From Malus domestica (lineage: Eukaryota; Streptophyta; Magnoliopsida; Rosales; Rosaceae), in the NCBI RefSeq assembly GCF_042453785.1, contig NC_091668.1, positions 24,461,001 to 24,525,000 of the forward strand: a stretch of 64,000 nucleotides of DNA, read 5' to 3'. The translations under genes and the position numbers were made by a program. Of this stretch, positions 25,520 through 37,699 are shown piece by piece. The notes under the pieces are model-generated. The model did not search any database. It saw only the letters and a list, made by a program, of their open reading frames with translations, and was not told the origin of the DNA. Each line of letters starts with the position of its first letter. Within the stretch, counting starts at the first letter, position 1.

Positions 25520-27578
25520 ATGGCTGCCTACGGCATGATCACCGCCTTCCAAGCGTCTTGCCTAAGATCCTCTTACTCCGGAGCCCATCTATGCAGACTG
25601 CCGCCATCATCATCATCATCATCAGTTGGGTTTCTCTCTCTGTCTTCACCAGCATCATCAGCTGGTAAAATTTCGCAGAGCCGGCGCGTGTTGTCTTCGG
25701 AGCAGGAGGCCGCCGGAGGAGGAGGTCTGACGTACAAGGATGCTGGTGTAGATATAGATGCTGGAACGGCGCTTGTTGATAAAATTAAAGCCATGGCTCC
25801 TGAAATTGGATCCTTTGGGGGTATTGTCCATGATGAGATACTCCGCGGTACGTATGATTAATTTACGTATATAATCAATTAATTAATTAATTAACGTTTG
25901 AATTTTGTTGTACACCGTTTGCAATTGTAATTGTATGGTGATGATTCCTCAACAGAAAAAGACGTATGCCTTGTTCACGGGACGGATGGCGTTGGAACTA
26001 AACTTAAGCTTGCTTTTGAGACTGGAATTCATGACACCATTGGTATTGATTTGGTAATCTACCACCTCCGCTTCTTGTATACATATTATTTTCTATTGAT
26101 AATTGCTTTTCCAATGCCCCGACTATATTCGTTCTATCGTTCGTTCAACTCTCAGGTTGCCATGAATGTCAATGATATCGTTACTTGTGGGGCGAAGCCA
26201 TTATCTTTCCAGGATTACTTTTCTACAAGCCGCCTTGATGTTGATATCGCTGTCAAGGTAGACTTCACGCACGCACAATGCCTAAGCTTTTTGGATTGCA
26301 CTAGTACATTATCATGCCCAATAACTGCACTCTTCTTCTTCTTCTTCTTCTTAGGTTATACAAGGTATTCGCGATGGTTGCCAACAATCTGGCTGCAGCT
26401 GTAAACTTTCAGGCGGAGAGGTATTCGCGGCTAACTAGTTATTTTGAATTGTGCCATTAATTGCCCTGTGACTCTGTAACCTGGAGAATAAATCTTTCCC
26501 AACATGGGGAATAAATCTTAATGTTTGCAATCCTCAATTTATACAAACTTTTTTTGTAAGGTATACACGTGTTGCTGATAATTGCGTATGATTTTAGACT
26601 GCAGAGATGCCAGATTTTTACAAAGACGGCGAGTATGACCTGGGCGGCTCTGCTGTTGGAGCTGTGAAAAAGGATTCGATCATTGATGGGAAAAACATTG
26701 CTCCCGGAGATGTCATCATTGGCCTGCCGTCCAGTGGGGTTCATTCCAATGGTTTTTCTCTTGTGAGAAGGTTGGCGATTCAGCTTCTTACATATTTAAA
26801 AAATTAACGTTCAGTTTTCGTTAGCTGTTTTCATACGATAGTATGTAGTCTACAGCAAGTAGCTTGTAGTATGCGATTAAATTTTATGTCCCACCGGCCG
26901 GTTGGTTGACTCAACTACTCATGGAAAAATATCCCTACCTTACTACTGTTGCATCCATGTCTTTACAGGGTTCTTGCTGATACTGGGGTTTCTCTCAAGG
27001 ACCAACTGCCTGGTGGAGAAGGTGTTACATTTGGCGAAGCTTTGATGGTCCCGACTGTGATATATGTTAATCAGGTAGGGTCGACGTCGATCAAACCCTA
27101 CTTCCGCTTCCCACTATTATGCTCTGCAGATGCATATTTCTGTAGGACCTAAATAACTAGCTACTGAAAAACAAAATGCAAATGCTCCCGTCATTGAGCT
27201 TTTTGTTAACTTATTATTGCCTTGCACTGAAACATGCAGGTCCTTGACTTAATAAGCAAGGGAGGTGTCAACGGAGTAGCTCATATCACAGGGGGTGGTT
27301 TCACAGAAAATATACCCCGAGTGTTCCCGAAAGGCCTAGGAGCGGTCATTTATAAAGACTCATGGGAAGTCCCACCAGTTTTCAAATGGATCCAGAAGGC
27401 CGGAAGAGTAGAAGAGGCTGAGATGAGACGGACTTTTAACATGGGAATTGGCATGGTTCTTGTTGTGAGTCCGGAGGCATCCCACAGGATACTTGAAGAG
27501 GATGGGAATGGAGCTGCTTATAAAGTATACCGCATCGGTGAGGTTGTAAGCAGTCATGAAGGAGTGATTTATGTATAG
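25520..27578 (+). CDS. PURM: AIR synthetase (phosphoribosylformylglycinamidine cyclo-ligase), organellar
   Basis: This enzyme closes the imidazole ring in de novo purine synthesis (FGAM + ATP to AIR), located in plastids and mitochondria of plants. Seven exons join in phase: 25520-25847, 25956-26053, 26156-26257, 26355-26420, 26598-26770, 26969-27074 and 27240-27578, giving 403 aa. The first ~65 residues are a Ser-rich transit region containing a run of six or seven Ser. Family motifs in order are [36 protein letters not shown] then [45 protein letters not shown] and [11 protein letters not shown]. An in-frame upstream ATG at 25451 would add 23 residues; I prefer 25520 because the extra sequence adds nothing conserved. 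The segment just before GTDGVG ([15 protein letters not shown]) is unlike the usual family sequence there. Exon 1 to exon 2 splicing should be confirmed. Confidence 0.93.
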
Positions 27579-28053
27579 TTGATTTTAGGTCAATTTAACT
27601 TGTGACCGTATCATGAATGTTAACTTTGTGACTCTATCTTGCGATTGACGAACCCCTGCACAAATTTAAGCAGAGAATTTATGGATTCTATTAACGAATA
27701 TTGTTGTTTCCTAGACAGAAGTCAATCCCATGACGTTTAATTCGAGCTGCTGGTTTTAGAATAAGGAATCAGATGCAGTGCAACTATTGGTCTCGTTTGT
27801 TTTGTTCGTTCGTTCGTTCTTCTTAGGTTATGTGAGGCACTTGCGATGGTTGCCATTAGACTAGTTACGTAAGATTTTGCTAATATTATCAAGGAGAGTG
27901 GTACTAAACATCCCCTAAAACCGACGTGTCAAAGGACATAATTGCCACCGTACAACCTAGAACATAACAGAATGAAAGCATTACAACTTAAGAAGTCCAG
28001 CAGAAGCAAAAGCCGAAGACCTTTCCATCGACCAAATGAAACCTTCTCCCTTA
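27579..28053. other. PURM 3' flank with exon-4 relic
   Basis: This stretch should contain the 3' UTRs of PURM (+) and of the MDH-like gene (-). At about 27816-27857, TTCTTCTTAGGTTAT then GCGATGGTTGCCA repeats the intron 3/exon 4 junction of PURM (26340-26385) with a few substitutions, and is followed by unrelated sequence. It looks like a partial duplication relic. Confidence 0.6.
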
Positions 28054-28899
28054 TCAGGGCTTGTTATCAAGCATCAGCTTCCGGATGCAATCATTGATAT
28101 ATTTCGCAACATAAATTTCCAGCCAAAGCGTTGCCATTCCACGACCAAACTTGCTGATCCGGCTTTGCTCTATGCACGCCAACGTATAACCCGCCATACC
28201 TACTGGCACTTGAATATTTGTCTTGGACTTATAGTAATACTCCTCCATCTTAAAACTAAACTGGGCCAGATCGGTAACGCAGAAACCATGGAGCTTCAAT
28301 GGATCAAATCCTATATTTGACTTCAAGGCTTTTGCCGTGGACCTCATTGCATGCTCTATTGGTTGGGTCAGGAAGCATATGAAAGCATCAGCACAATGAA
28401 GGGCGATGGCATCGATCGCACGATCGATAATGGGAGAATTGAAGGCTAGCATCTGATCATAAGTGAACTTCATAGGGTTTCTGGAAATGCCCGCTGCCAC
28501 TATCACCATATCGGCATCTTGTAAACACCTCTTTAACTCCTCCACATTGCCACCAAGCTCAGCCTCCTTGAAGTCATCTTTACAGATTGATATGTTAGCG
28601 CCCTTAAAGCTAACACTATCAATCAATGATCCGCCCACAACTCTTGAGAGATCCCCCAAAACAGCTACCTTGTATGTGATGGTAACATCTGGATTTTCCT
28701 CATTTGTCTGTGTGCCAATGTTATGGGTGGCTTTCACCTCCAAATTGTGCTTCTTGACGACCAACTGAGACCGAAGTGACTGCTGAATTGTCACTTTTAT
28801 TGGAACATTGACTTGCTTTGGCAGTGCCACCCTGCCATTGTGCCCAATACCAGAACGAATCCCTTTGAGTCCGACCGCAGACATCATTTTAGCAGCCAT
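28054..28899 (-). CDS. malate-dehydrogenase-like protein, probably catalytically inactive
   Basis: A single open frame of 281 codons from ATG 28899 (or 289 from 28923). TTGTTCAG directly before 28899 could be a splice acceptor for a leader intron. The sequence follows plant NAD-dependent malate dehydrogenase, most like the intronless plastid form: an Arg/Ser-rich N-terminal transit-like region, then YKVAVLG, DADMVIVAAGISRNP and QVPVGMAGYT. Key features are lost. The Rossmann GxxGxxG is replaced by GDLSRVVGG. The segment up to DADMVIV is some 25-30 residues short. The second substrate Arg after the PRKPGMTR-like loop is missing, the NPVN motif is TQPIE, and the catalytic His of GGHAG is Met. 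The C-terminal lobe is shortened. It is either a decayed retained copy or a repurposed non-enzymatic protein. The frame has no internal stop. Confidence 0.7.
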   Translation of the reverse strand: MAAKMMSAVGLKGIRSGIGHNGRVALPKQVNVPIKVTIQQSLRSQLVVKKHNLEVKATHNIGTQTNEENPDVTITYKVAVLGDLSRVVGGSLIDSVSFKGANISICKDDFKEAELGGNVEELKRCLQDADMVIVAAGISRNPMKFTYDQMLAFNSPIIDRAIDAIALHCADAFICFLTQPIEHAMRSTAKALKSNIGFDPLKLHGFCVTDLAQFSFKMEEYYYKSKTNIQVPVGMAGYTLACIEQSRISKFGRGMATLWLEIYVAKYINDCIRKLMLDNKP

Positions 28900-28923
28900 C
28901 TGAACAAACAATTGAAAAACCAA

Positions 28924-29387
28924 CTAAAACACAATTCATTCATTTTGGTGTCTACATTTACAATAAATTTGGTAACTCAGCCATCCAACACAGGTAACTG
29001 ATATACTATAATGGGTAGTAAGTCGATGGAGTTTAGGGATGCAAATATCAGAAACCTATCCACTTAATCACTGACATTTTTGCAAGACAATCTACACAAA
29101 ATGCAGCAAACCCATCTAACACACAACGAAACAAATCAAACCCATAAACTTCAATCATACAGATACAAGTCTATATATTCCAAATGTCTCAAATCAACTA
29201 CAAGTCATACAATTGTCAGATAAGGATGCAAGAGTCTGAGTTTAAAAGGTAGTGTTAACGATATGCATTATTATTATTATTATTTTATTATTATTTGACA
29301 ACTAAATTTATACGATATTTTTGTTCTTATATATATGTATGAAAAAAATCACAAACTCCAGCACTAAGCATTACAGCTAGAAAATTA
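28924..29387. other. upstream of the MDH-like gene
   Basis: Probable promoter and leader region of the minus-strand MDH-like ORF. An imperfect (TTA)n microsatellite lies at about 29263-29297. No gene is seen. Confidence 0.5.
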
Positions 29388-32360
29388 AGGACCTGTTTGG
29401 TATCTTACTCAAAAACTTGAATTGTTCTTAAAACTAAATTTTAAGAACATTTCTTGGAAACAGTTTTTTTTTAGGTTTCAAAAACGTGTTTGGCATTGAA
29501 CTTAAAAACTATTTTTGAATCTAAAAATTTGAAAACTTGTTTGGTTTAACTCTTAAAAACAATTTTTTTTTTCAATTATGTATTTGTTTTAAGATATACA
29601 AAACATATGAAATTAAACATTAAACATACTATTTTGATATTCATGTGCTCATACAACACATATATGCTTGATAATCAAATTAAACTTCAAGTCTTAGACA
29701 ATAAATATTACATTAAAACATTCTAAAAAACCAATAAACTTTGAGACTAATTGTTATTGACGTAATCAAGCCACATTAATCCGGCTATGTGATCTCTAAC
29801 ATCATTCATAACATTGTCGTCATTCAAATGCATGTTTTCCCCTTCTTGATTCGTCCCCGAGCTTTCTTCATCTATCACATCAACATCATTGTCTTCAAAT
29901 TGTTGAAACAAAGTATCATTCCTTGATTGCATTCTAATGAAATTGTGCACGGCACAACATGCAATGGGAATGCGTCTTTGCTTCCTAATTGGATAATTTG
30001 GCATCAACTTTAGAATAGGAAAACAATTCTTAAGCACTCCAATGCATCGTTCAACAACATTACGTAGTGATGAGTGCCTAAAGTTGAACAATTCCATTGC
30101 TTCTCTTGGACGTCTACCTCTTCCTCTAAAATCACGCAAGTGATAACGCATTTTGCGATATGGTGCAAGAAACCCACTCATGTTGGCATAGCCGGAATCA
30201 ACAACATAATATTTTCCTATTCCAAGAACAATGCATATAAGTATTTCACTTGAGCCAAATACAATAAGAAAAAAAAAATACAAGTAATTTGATATGTTTC
30301 AATGACTTCGTACCTTCTTTAGGCATTGGAAACATATTATCTTCTCTTGTTATTGCATCCATCAACACTCTCGAGTCATTAGCCGTTCCTTCCCATCCGG
30401 TATAGACATATGTGAACATCATGTTAAATGAACATGCCAACATAATATTTTGTGTCACACTAACTTTTCTACCTCGGTATGAAATTTGTTTTGATGAAGG
30501 AGCCCATGCACTGATATGTGTTCCATCAATAGCGCCGAAGCAATTCTACCATATTTGTCACGAGTGTATCTCTTACCATATTTGTCAAACAGCTTCATGT
30601 CAATGGCATCCCACTGATTCTTTTCTAGAGTGTTGGTTTGCAAGCTTTTTTTTGTCTCTTCATACAACAGACTAATAAAGTAGTCTTCAATAGGTTTTGG
30701 CCAATTAGCTTTATCATCAAGGTCATTTTCAAAGTCCTTGTTTGACATCTCTCAGACACGTACTAGAACAATGTAAACAGAAACATTGAAATTAATACAA
30801 AACTAAAAGCTACATTCACTTATAAATATTAATGCTAAAGCATAATGTTAATGCTACATTCACGTCCTAGATGATAAATAAGAAGCAAAAATGAGCTCTT
30901 CTAGACAAATCCAAAGTAATCCCAAAATATAAGAACTCAATTACACAGTACACTTATATTCTACTTTAACTAGGATGATCCCTCCATCCATATTGATAAG
31001 AGGACTCCTAATGCTCAAAAAGGTCTAAGCTATCGACAGAAGTCGTAATTGATTAAACTTTTTCTTGTGTACAGTACACAAAGGTAACTAACGCAAGGCT
31101 AGAACCATAAGGAGGCAATGTGCTTTCCTATGACAAAGCTCACAAGAAATTATTTATAAACAGAAATGGTTTATCATAGAAGACTATTGATATGTTTAAA
31201 TTTTCTCTAAATGCACAGGATATTCGCCCAAAAGAAAACAAGGTTCCTGTTGGTCCCCGGATAGTGAGGAAGCCAGATGTCCTAAAATGTACTTATGATG
31301 GAAATTTGCCAACGACAAGGAACCCTAGCTCTGCAACATAACTATCATCAAGAGAGCTTAGTAAATAAAAGACATTTTAGCGTATATTTTTCATTGCTAC
31401 CAAGTCATGCATGTATTGGTATAATAGAAAGTAGAACTGAATTGTCAAAGTAAACCATCTACATTCTATATAAGCAGTGCAAGTATTGTACTAAGGCAAA
31501 AGGATCACGAAAAAATCATGCAGCCAAAAGTTCAACCCTATTTAGCCTATCATTATCACTTCAAGTATTGTACTACATACACACATACCAATATAACCAT
31601 ATATAACCATCTACATTCTACATACACACGTACCAAAACACAGAACGCCCAGATTTGCATCATATTCTTGTTTCTAACTCAATGGGGAATTTTCACAAAC
31701 ACTTAATATGCAAGCTCTAATAGCTCCACAGAACCAACTTTAATAGAAATATAGGAACCAAATTAACTTGCTAATATGCTATTCTAAACATCAATCCTTA
31801 GCCTCTCTAAACATCAAAACAAATTCAGTTCACAAATCAATTCTCATGGGCTATTCTAATTTCTCATTAAAAGCAGCATAAAAGAATCGAAAACACGAAA
31901 TAGGAACTAACATTGTCAACTTACGAGAGATGGGAAAATCTCAGAACCTAGAAACACAACACCCACTCCATTGAACCCAAATCATAAACTTTTTCTTTTC
32001 GATTTTCTCGGAAACCAAATAGAAGATTGGAAAATCAGAGAGAGAGAGAGTTACCGGTGAAGAATCAAATGCAGAGTAGGGCGGAGGAGGGCGGAGAGTT
32101 ACCGGAGTCTCTTCGTCGTTCGTCGTTGGTGAGGCGCGCAGGTCACTCAGACCTGAGAGACCTTCATCCCGATCTGAATTGTGAAAAGAAAACCCTAAAA
32201 CCACACTTTTGTTGTTTTCAAATTATAATGGGCTGTTTTTAAAATTTTTTGAGTCCAGTTTTGCAAAATGGGCTTACCAAACAGGTTTTTTAACCTTACA
32301 ACTTAAAAATTGTTTTTAAGTTAAAAACTTTGAACTTAAATCCAATACCAAACAGGCGCT
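29388..32360 (-). mobile_element. PIF/Harbinger-type DNA transposon remnant
   Basis: The left end reads AGGACCTGTTTGGTAT and the reverse complement of the right end reads AGCGCCTGTTTGGTAT, a terminal inverted repeat of about 16 bp with two mismatches. Subterminal TTTTTAAGTT-type repeats occur at both ends. The element is 2.97 kb and encloses a minus-strand Harbinger transposase relic (29747-30748). The flanking trinucleotides (TTA on the left, TAG or a shifted TTA on the right) do not match perfectly, so the border may be off by a base or mutated. The 1.6 kb right of 30748 is AT-rich and non-coding as far as I can see. Confidence 0.7.
29747..30748 (-). pseudogene. Harbinger transposase: Myb-like domain fused to DDE domain
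   Basis: From 30748, a Myb/SANT-like DNA-binding segment (WPKPIEDYFISLLYEET, then FDKYGKRYTRDK) runs to about 30545. There the frame breaks and enters the DDE transposase at CFGAIDGTHISAWAPSSKQ (first Asp). This continues through GWEGTANDSRVL (second Asp) to a donor at about 30313. An intron of about 90 bp follows. The last exon carries YYVVDSGYANMSGFLAPYR and NVVERCIGVLKNCFPIL (third acidic residue), then a DE-rich tail ending at 29747. In plant PIF/Harbinger elements the Myb-like and DDE proteins are separate ORFs. The join therefore points to an internal deletion that removed the Myb C terminus and the transposase N terminus. It should not be functional as read. Confidence 0.85.
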
Positions 32361-33403
32361 TAGTTTTTCGTTCTGCGACTGTTGGATTCTAACATACCAT
32401 CACGCTTCCATACTGCATCCTTGTTGGTTCATTCTATCTTTCCTTCGAAACAGCTTTGCAAAGATTATGAGAGATTGTCTCTTGCAATCAATGCATAGTC
32501 TCAATGGCGTTACTTATCCATTAAATATTTGTCACGGGTTTAAATATTACCCAAACTATCCAATAAAAGTTTTTCATGCGACGTCAGTAGTTGCATGAGA
32601 GTATCTCTTCAAGACTAGGCCTAGTTACGTGGTAATCAGGCTTTGATATCAACTGTAATGATATTACTGAGAACTTGTCACGAGAAACCAGCTTATACGG
32701 ATAGAGCACCCCAGGATCTCACAAACCACGCCAAGACATGCTATTTTAATTTCAACATGGGGCAATTGGGTCCTAACATTCCCACACGTGCATGAAAGAC
32801 TATCAACCGTTGATGCAAGTAGAACCCACCAAAACGCATAAGGATTAAAGGCCGCTTATTCACCAAAAAAAAAGGCCGCTCAAGCATGAGTTGGAGCGAC
32901 TGTCCTAGCACGGCATCCACCAAAACTAGAACACAGATTTCCAACGGAATAAGAATTCTAACAGATCAAAAAGCAAAACCACAAGAGCCATAAAAAAAAG
33001 CAGTAACAAGCTTCCATGTGCTCTCAAATGTCACCCACGTACATTATCAGCACCCAAAACAAACAAACAAAAAGGTTTGTCTCGGGTCGAGCATCGAATG
33101 ATTCCATAATTATTGGATAAGCATTGGGGGCAGGTAGAATATTATACAAATACAACTCTACAAGAAAGAGGTGACATCTAACATGGGCAGGTAGGCAAAA
33201 GACATCACAACAGAAAGTGATATCCTTTGTTTCTCTATTTTATGCATGTGCACATGATGATAGTAACCTCCAAATACAACCAAGGACACAGGTCATTGTT
33301 TTCCCTTACTATGCCACTTGCAGTGTCAGCAAATATGTGCCGTGCACGTTGTAAAGATTTTCCCGTCTTTAACGAAAAGGATTTATGTGCAGGTTGTTTT
33401 GTC
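32361..33403. other. intergenic, no gene seen
   Basis: Short ORFs only. A further 3' exon or the 3' UTR of the minus-strand J-domain gene could lie at its right end, but I cannot support one from the sequence. Confidence 0.45.
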
Positions 33404-35703
33404 TTACCAAATTGAAGTCCTCATCCCCAGGCCACTGCACGTCAATATAAGACCTTTGTAGCGGTTTAGATACTCCTGCGGTCAACAAACTATACGTTAG
33501 AAGGAAGAAAACCACGGAAGGAAAATGTAGATGCAGGAAAAAGAAACGTATCTTGATGGTACAGACGAGGGAATTCTTACAGTTATATTATAGTCGTAGA
33601 CGTAAAGCATCCCTTTCTTGTCATATTCTACTCTCTTCACTGGATCACTCAAAACTGTTCAATGAAATCGAAACACCTTCCTTAGATTCAAAAATGAAAC
33701 CGAAATACAGTCCTCAGTCATGCCTAGAAGAAAATCAGCTAATTAACAGAAGTCTTCTAAGTGCCAGCTACAGAGACACCTTTTGGCTTTTCTAAGCACT
33801 CACACTTCATGCATTAGTTAGAATAAAGCAACAACATTCAAATTATTGGGTTACCATTTAAACTGGACTATCAAAATGGATATATGTCTAAAGTTTTCTA
33901 AGGCCAATGACATACATAACGCATGCACCTATAGAGTGTTGTTTTGTCGGAAATAATTCTCCAAGGCAGCATTTAAGTAGGAGGAACAAATCCAGGGAAC
34001 TAATCCAGATGACTACTGCCTCAATCATGCTTGTTCTGAATTCAGGCTTAGTTAAAGTATGACAGGCACAAATTTTGGGTGCAGAAAGCCAACCTATATG
34101 AATCCTCCCAAGTCCCATCTAATCTTTTAGGAAACCAACAAAAAATCGAAATAAGTAGCTAAAATCTGAATATGTCAATACAAATCAGAAGACTTAAGGA
34201 AACACATATAGCCTATAATCAAGCAGCATAGTCTATATGTTACCTTTGTGAAGCATGCCTCCCGAAGGTTAGCAAACCTATAGCTAACAGAAAACTTATA
34301 TCTATAAAGTATTTTGCAGATACCTTTTCGTCATGTTGGGAAACTAAACAGATGAACATTATTGACCATGAGCGACACATCACTTATAAAATGATTCCCA
34401 TTAACAAAGACGAACAAGTTGGAAAAATCGCTTTTGCAAAAATTTGCTGTCCCTGCCATATTACATCGCAAGCCTTTCCAGGTTTTCCCTCATATTGAGC
34501 TTGATGTTTTGCCATTCCGAAGTCATTTCTAATTTTGAAGTAATCTAAGGAGCCAGTAATTTCAATGCCCAATACCAATTTCATACTCCTTCACCTTTCT
34601 AAAAACTCTAGCTATACTCATGTATTTGGTCATAAAACAATCATGCATCAAGTCATTATTTTCCCAAAAAAGTGCTCCCTGTTACATGTTTTGAACTACA
34701 TCACTAAAGGGCTCAAAAACTACTTTCATACAGCCTCTGTCGGTTTGGTGAGCCATGGATGATTGATGACACACCAATGTCTTCGACTAAACGGATATAA
34801 GAAATTAAGAATAGGCCAGTAACAGCTACCTAAATGTTCGATTGTTAGGTAGCTGTAGCAATTCAGCGACAAGAGATTCTTATACTCCACAAACCTCTTC
34901 GCCAACACAGTCCTTTAAAAATACTAAACCAAGAACACTGCCCACACTTCCTAGCCCAAAAACTATTTAACCCCACATCGCCATATCTAAGAACGAAGTG
35001 TCTGATTATCAAAACTAGAGTGCCACTGGGCACACATGGTCCTAAATTACACACAAATTACCCACATCAAATTGGGTGCTCTTAGTAATAGCTCAAATTC
35101 TTGCAACAAACCCATTGTTCCTGGAAGTCCGAAAACTCTAAGCAACCAACGCTAGCTCGAAAGTATAAGCAAAATGCATATTGGGCAAGAATGTAAAAAG
35201 GAACCTTGATAGGCCTCGTTTATCTCTTGAAACCTAGAGGTGGCACTGTCCTGGTCCTTGTGCTTATCCGGATGCCATTTCTGCACCCACAAATCACAAA
35301 GAAGCAAAATTTAAAGCATTTCAGTAAGCAACAAACGAACCCAAAAATTAAAATATTAAAAAAAAAACTAAAAAATGTGTAAAAAAATCGAAAATTACAA
35401 ACCAAGGCGAGGCGGATGTAGTTGGAGCGAATAGCATCGTCGTTGGCATCATAATCCACTTCCAATATCTTGTAGTAATCCTAAACACAGCAATACCCAT
35501 GTAATTCAGTAAACTAACAGCTAAAAAGATGGAAAACAAATGATTAAAAAACCCTAATTGTGCCGGCGAAAGAACAAGACCTTGGGCTTGGAGAGGTCGG
35601 AGAAGAAATCGAAATTGAGGTGGGAATCCTGATCGGATTGTTGTTGCTGTTGTTGTTGGTCGGTGTCGGAGAAAATGGTGTCGTCCCACTCGTCCCACAT
35701 CAT
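33404..35703 (-). CDS. small J-domain (DnaJ-like) protein
   Basis: J-proteins stimulate the ATPase of Hsp70 partners through the HPD motif. Five exons join in phase: 35703-35581, 35480-35403, 35280-35205, 33654-33581 and 33475-33404, giving 140 aa. The first 41 residues are acidic with a seven-Gln run. The J domain spans about residues 42-105: [18 protein letters not shown], then KWHPDKHKD with the HPD intact, [10 protein letters not shown] and [15 protein letters not shown]. The tail [16 protein letters not shown] continues to a TAA after GLGMRTSIW. The layout resembles the small Arabidopsis protein At5g16650 as I recall it. Intron 3 is about 1.55 kb. The stop overlaps a good donor sequence (GGTAAGAC), so a further 3' exon remains possible. 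The gene is not in the supplied long-ORF range because of its short exons. Confidence 0.82.
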
Positions 35704-36718
35704 GCTGGTGTTGTCGGCGTCGGTGAAATGAGAAATATCACAGAGAAAGCAGAGAGAGATTTGGGTTGGGATTTTGGGAGACGGGAGGAATGGTGGAGAA
35801 GAATGGTAGGAATTCTGTGGGGCTGCGATTGCTTTTCCTCTGCCTCATCCTTTTCCTTTTTCTTTTTTTTAATTTTATATGTGAAAACCAAAAACATACA
35901 AAATTGTAAAAATATTTTTTTAACAAACGATAACGTTAGTGATTAAACAATCGATGGAAATTGAACACACACCATCATCCATGTACGCAATTGTTTTCCG
36001 CCAGTATTTGACCAAACACAAAAATGAGAATCGAGTTACAACTACTAGGATCCTTACTTTGACTTCATTCGATCAAAAAACCTTGAACACTATTTTGGGT
36101 GTTCATAATATCTAATTGAATGATAAATTGATTTTTTTTGTTGGGTTGTAAATTTCTAATTTTAGAACCAGGAAAAGCTAAATGTGGATTTTTTGGTACT
36201 AATTGAGAAATATCTTTGAAGTAGTATATATATTTTTGACATAACTATTTTCCTTTGTTTAACCACTTTTCTTGTCAAATTTAGAACCAGAAATATTTGG
36301 AGGAAAACACTCATTCCACAAAGATGGAAAATAAAATATCTAATTTTATTTTAAATTAGGCAAAATTTTACTAGAGAGTAACACCAAAATTCCTTATAGT
36401 CCTTTAGAATAGGGGGTGTTATAATTCTTTATACAAATTCAAGGTATGAAATTAAGATTTTTTAGGAGTTTATAAAAATTCAAGTGTATCAAATTAGAAA
36501 TTAATTTTAGATGATTTAAAAAAATGAAGGATTTCGAGGGATTTGAAAAAAAACTGGTAGTTTATTATAAGCATCATAAATCTCAACTCTTCCATTAAGA
36601 TTTTGAAGGAATTTACTCAAATTTTTACATAGAATCTCAAAAAATCAATTAAACTCCATCAAACTCTATGAATTTATAAAACCACCCTCCTATAAAGTTC
36701 TGTATCCCTTGAATAACC
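35704..36718. other. upstream of the J-domain gene, no gene seen
   Basis: AT-rich sequence between the J-protein start and the poly-T end of the LINE. It probably contains the promoter and 5' leader of the minus-strand gene near 35704-35850. No other gene is recognised. Confidence 0.5.
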
Positions 36719-36887
36719 CCTTTTGTTTTTGTTTTTGTTTTTTTTTTTTTTGGTGAACAGGATACTGTAATATCCGGGCAAAGATGCCAAAATGATACAC
36801 AGGAGGCCTACACGGAGGCAAGCAGCCAAATAAGGCGTAACAGACCAAGTAGTGCAAGGAGATACATGATTCCACAACACTACAATG

Positions 36888-37622
36888 TAGGGGTGGGTTC
36901 AAAAAACCGAAAACCAAACCGAACCGAAACCGAAAAAACCGAACCGAACGAAAAAATCGAACCGAACCGAACTCTTTTGGTTCGGTTCGGTTTTGGTGGT
37001 CTATAAACCGAATCAAACCGAACCGAACCGAACCGAAATAATTAAATTAATATTTTTTAAATTTTATTTATTTAATTATTTGATTTTATTATATTAGAAT
37101 ATGATACTTCAGACCGCTACTTTGGTAGGACTTATTTGCTTTCCAATTCAAATTGTCTTCTCAGCTTCTCCATCTACAACAAAAATTAGAACTTATACCA
37201 TTACATGCAATATTTCTAGTTTATATCTTTAAGTGCAACACATATATAAGAACACATATCTCAACTGCACTGCAGTTGATTAGGGAAAGCAAATAGCGTA
37301 TAAAAGTCTCATGAGTTTATTAAACACTACAAGATCAAAAACAAAATTCAAACTTTCTCACCTATGGCCAAGTATAGTAGCTTCTGTGGCCTAACAATTT
37401 TGAAAAGTATATCAATATATTCAAAAATATTGATGAAGACCTCTTCAAAATTTGCTGGTGGTAGAAGCTGAACACAGAATGTAGAAATTATATTATGTAA
37501 CCACATATATGGATAAAAAAAATTCGGACCATAAAGATAAAGAAAATATCAAAAATTGTTACCTAGACAATAATCAAAATAAATAGTATATTATAGAATG
37601 TTTATCTTATTGCTAGTGAAGA

Positions 37623-37699
<77 letters not shown>

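Noticed and set aside
32741-32944. 67-codon minus-strand ORF that looked faintly retroelement-like
   Set aside because: Too short and without a firm motif; flanking sequence gives no support.
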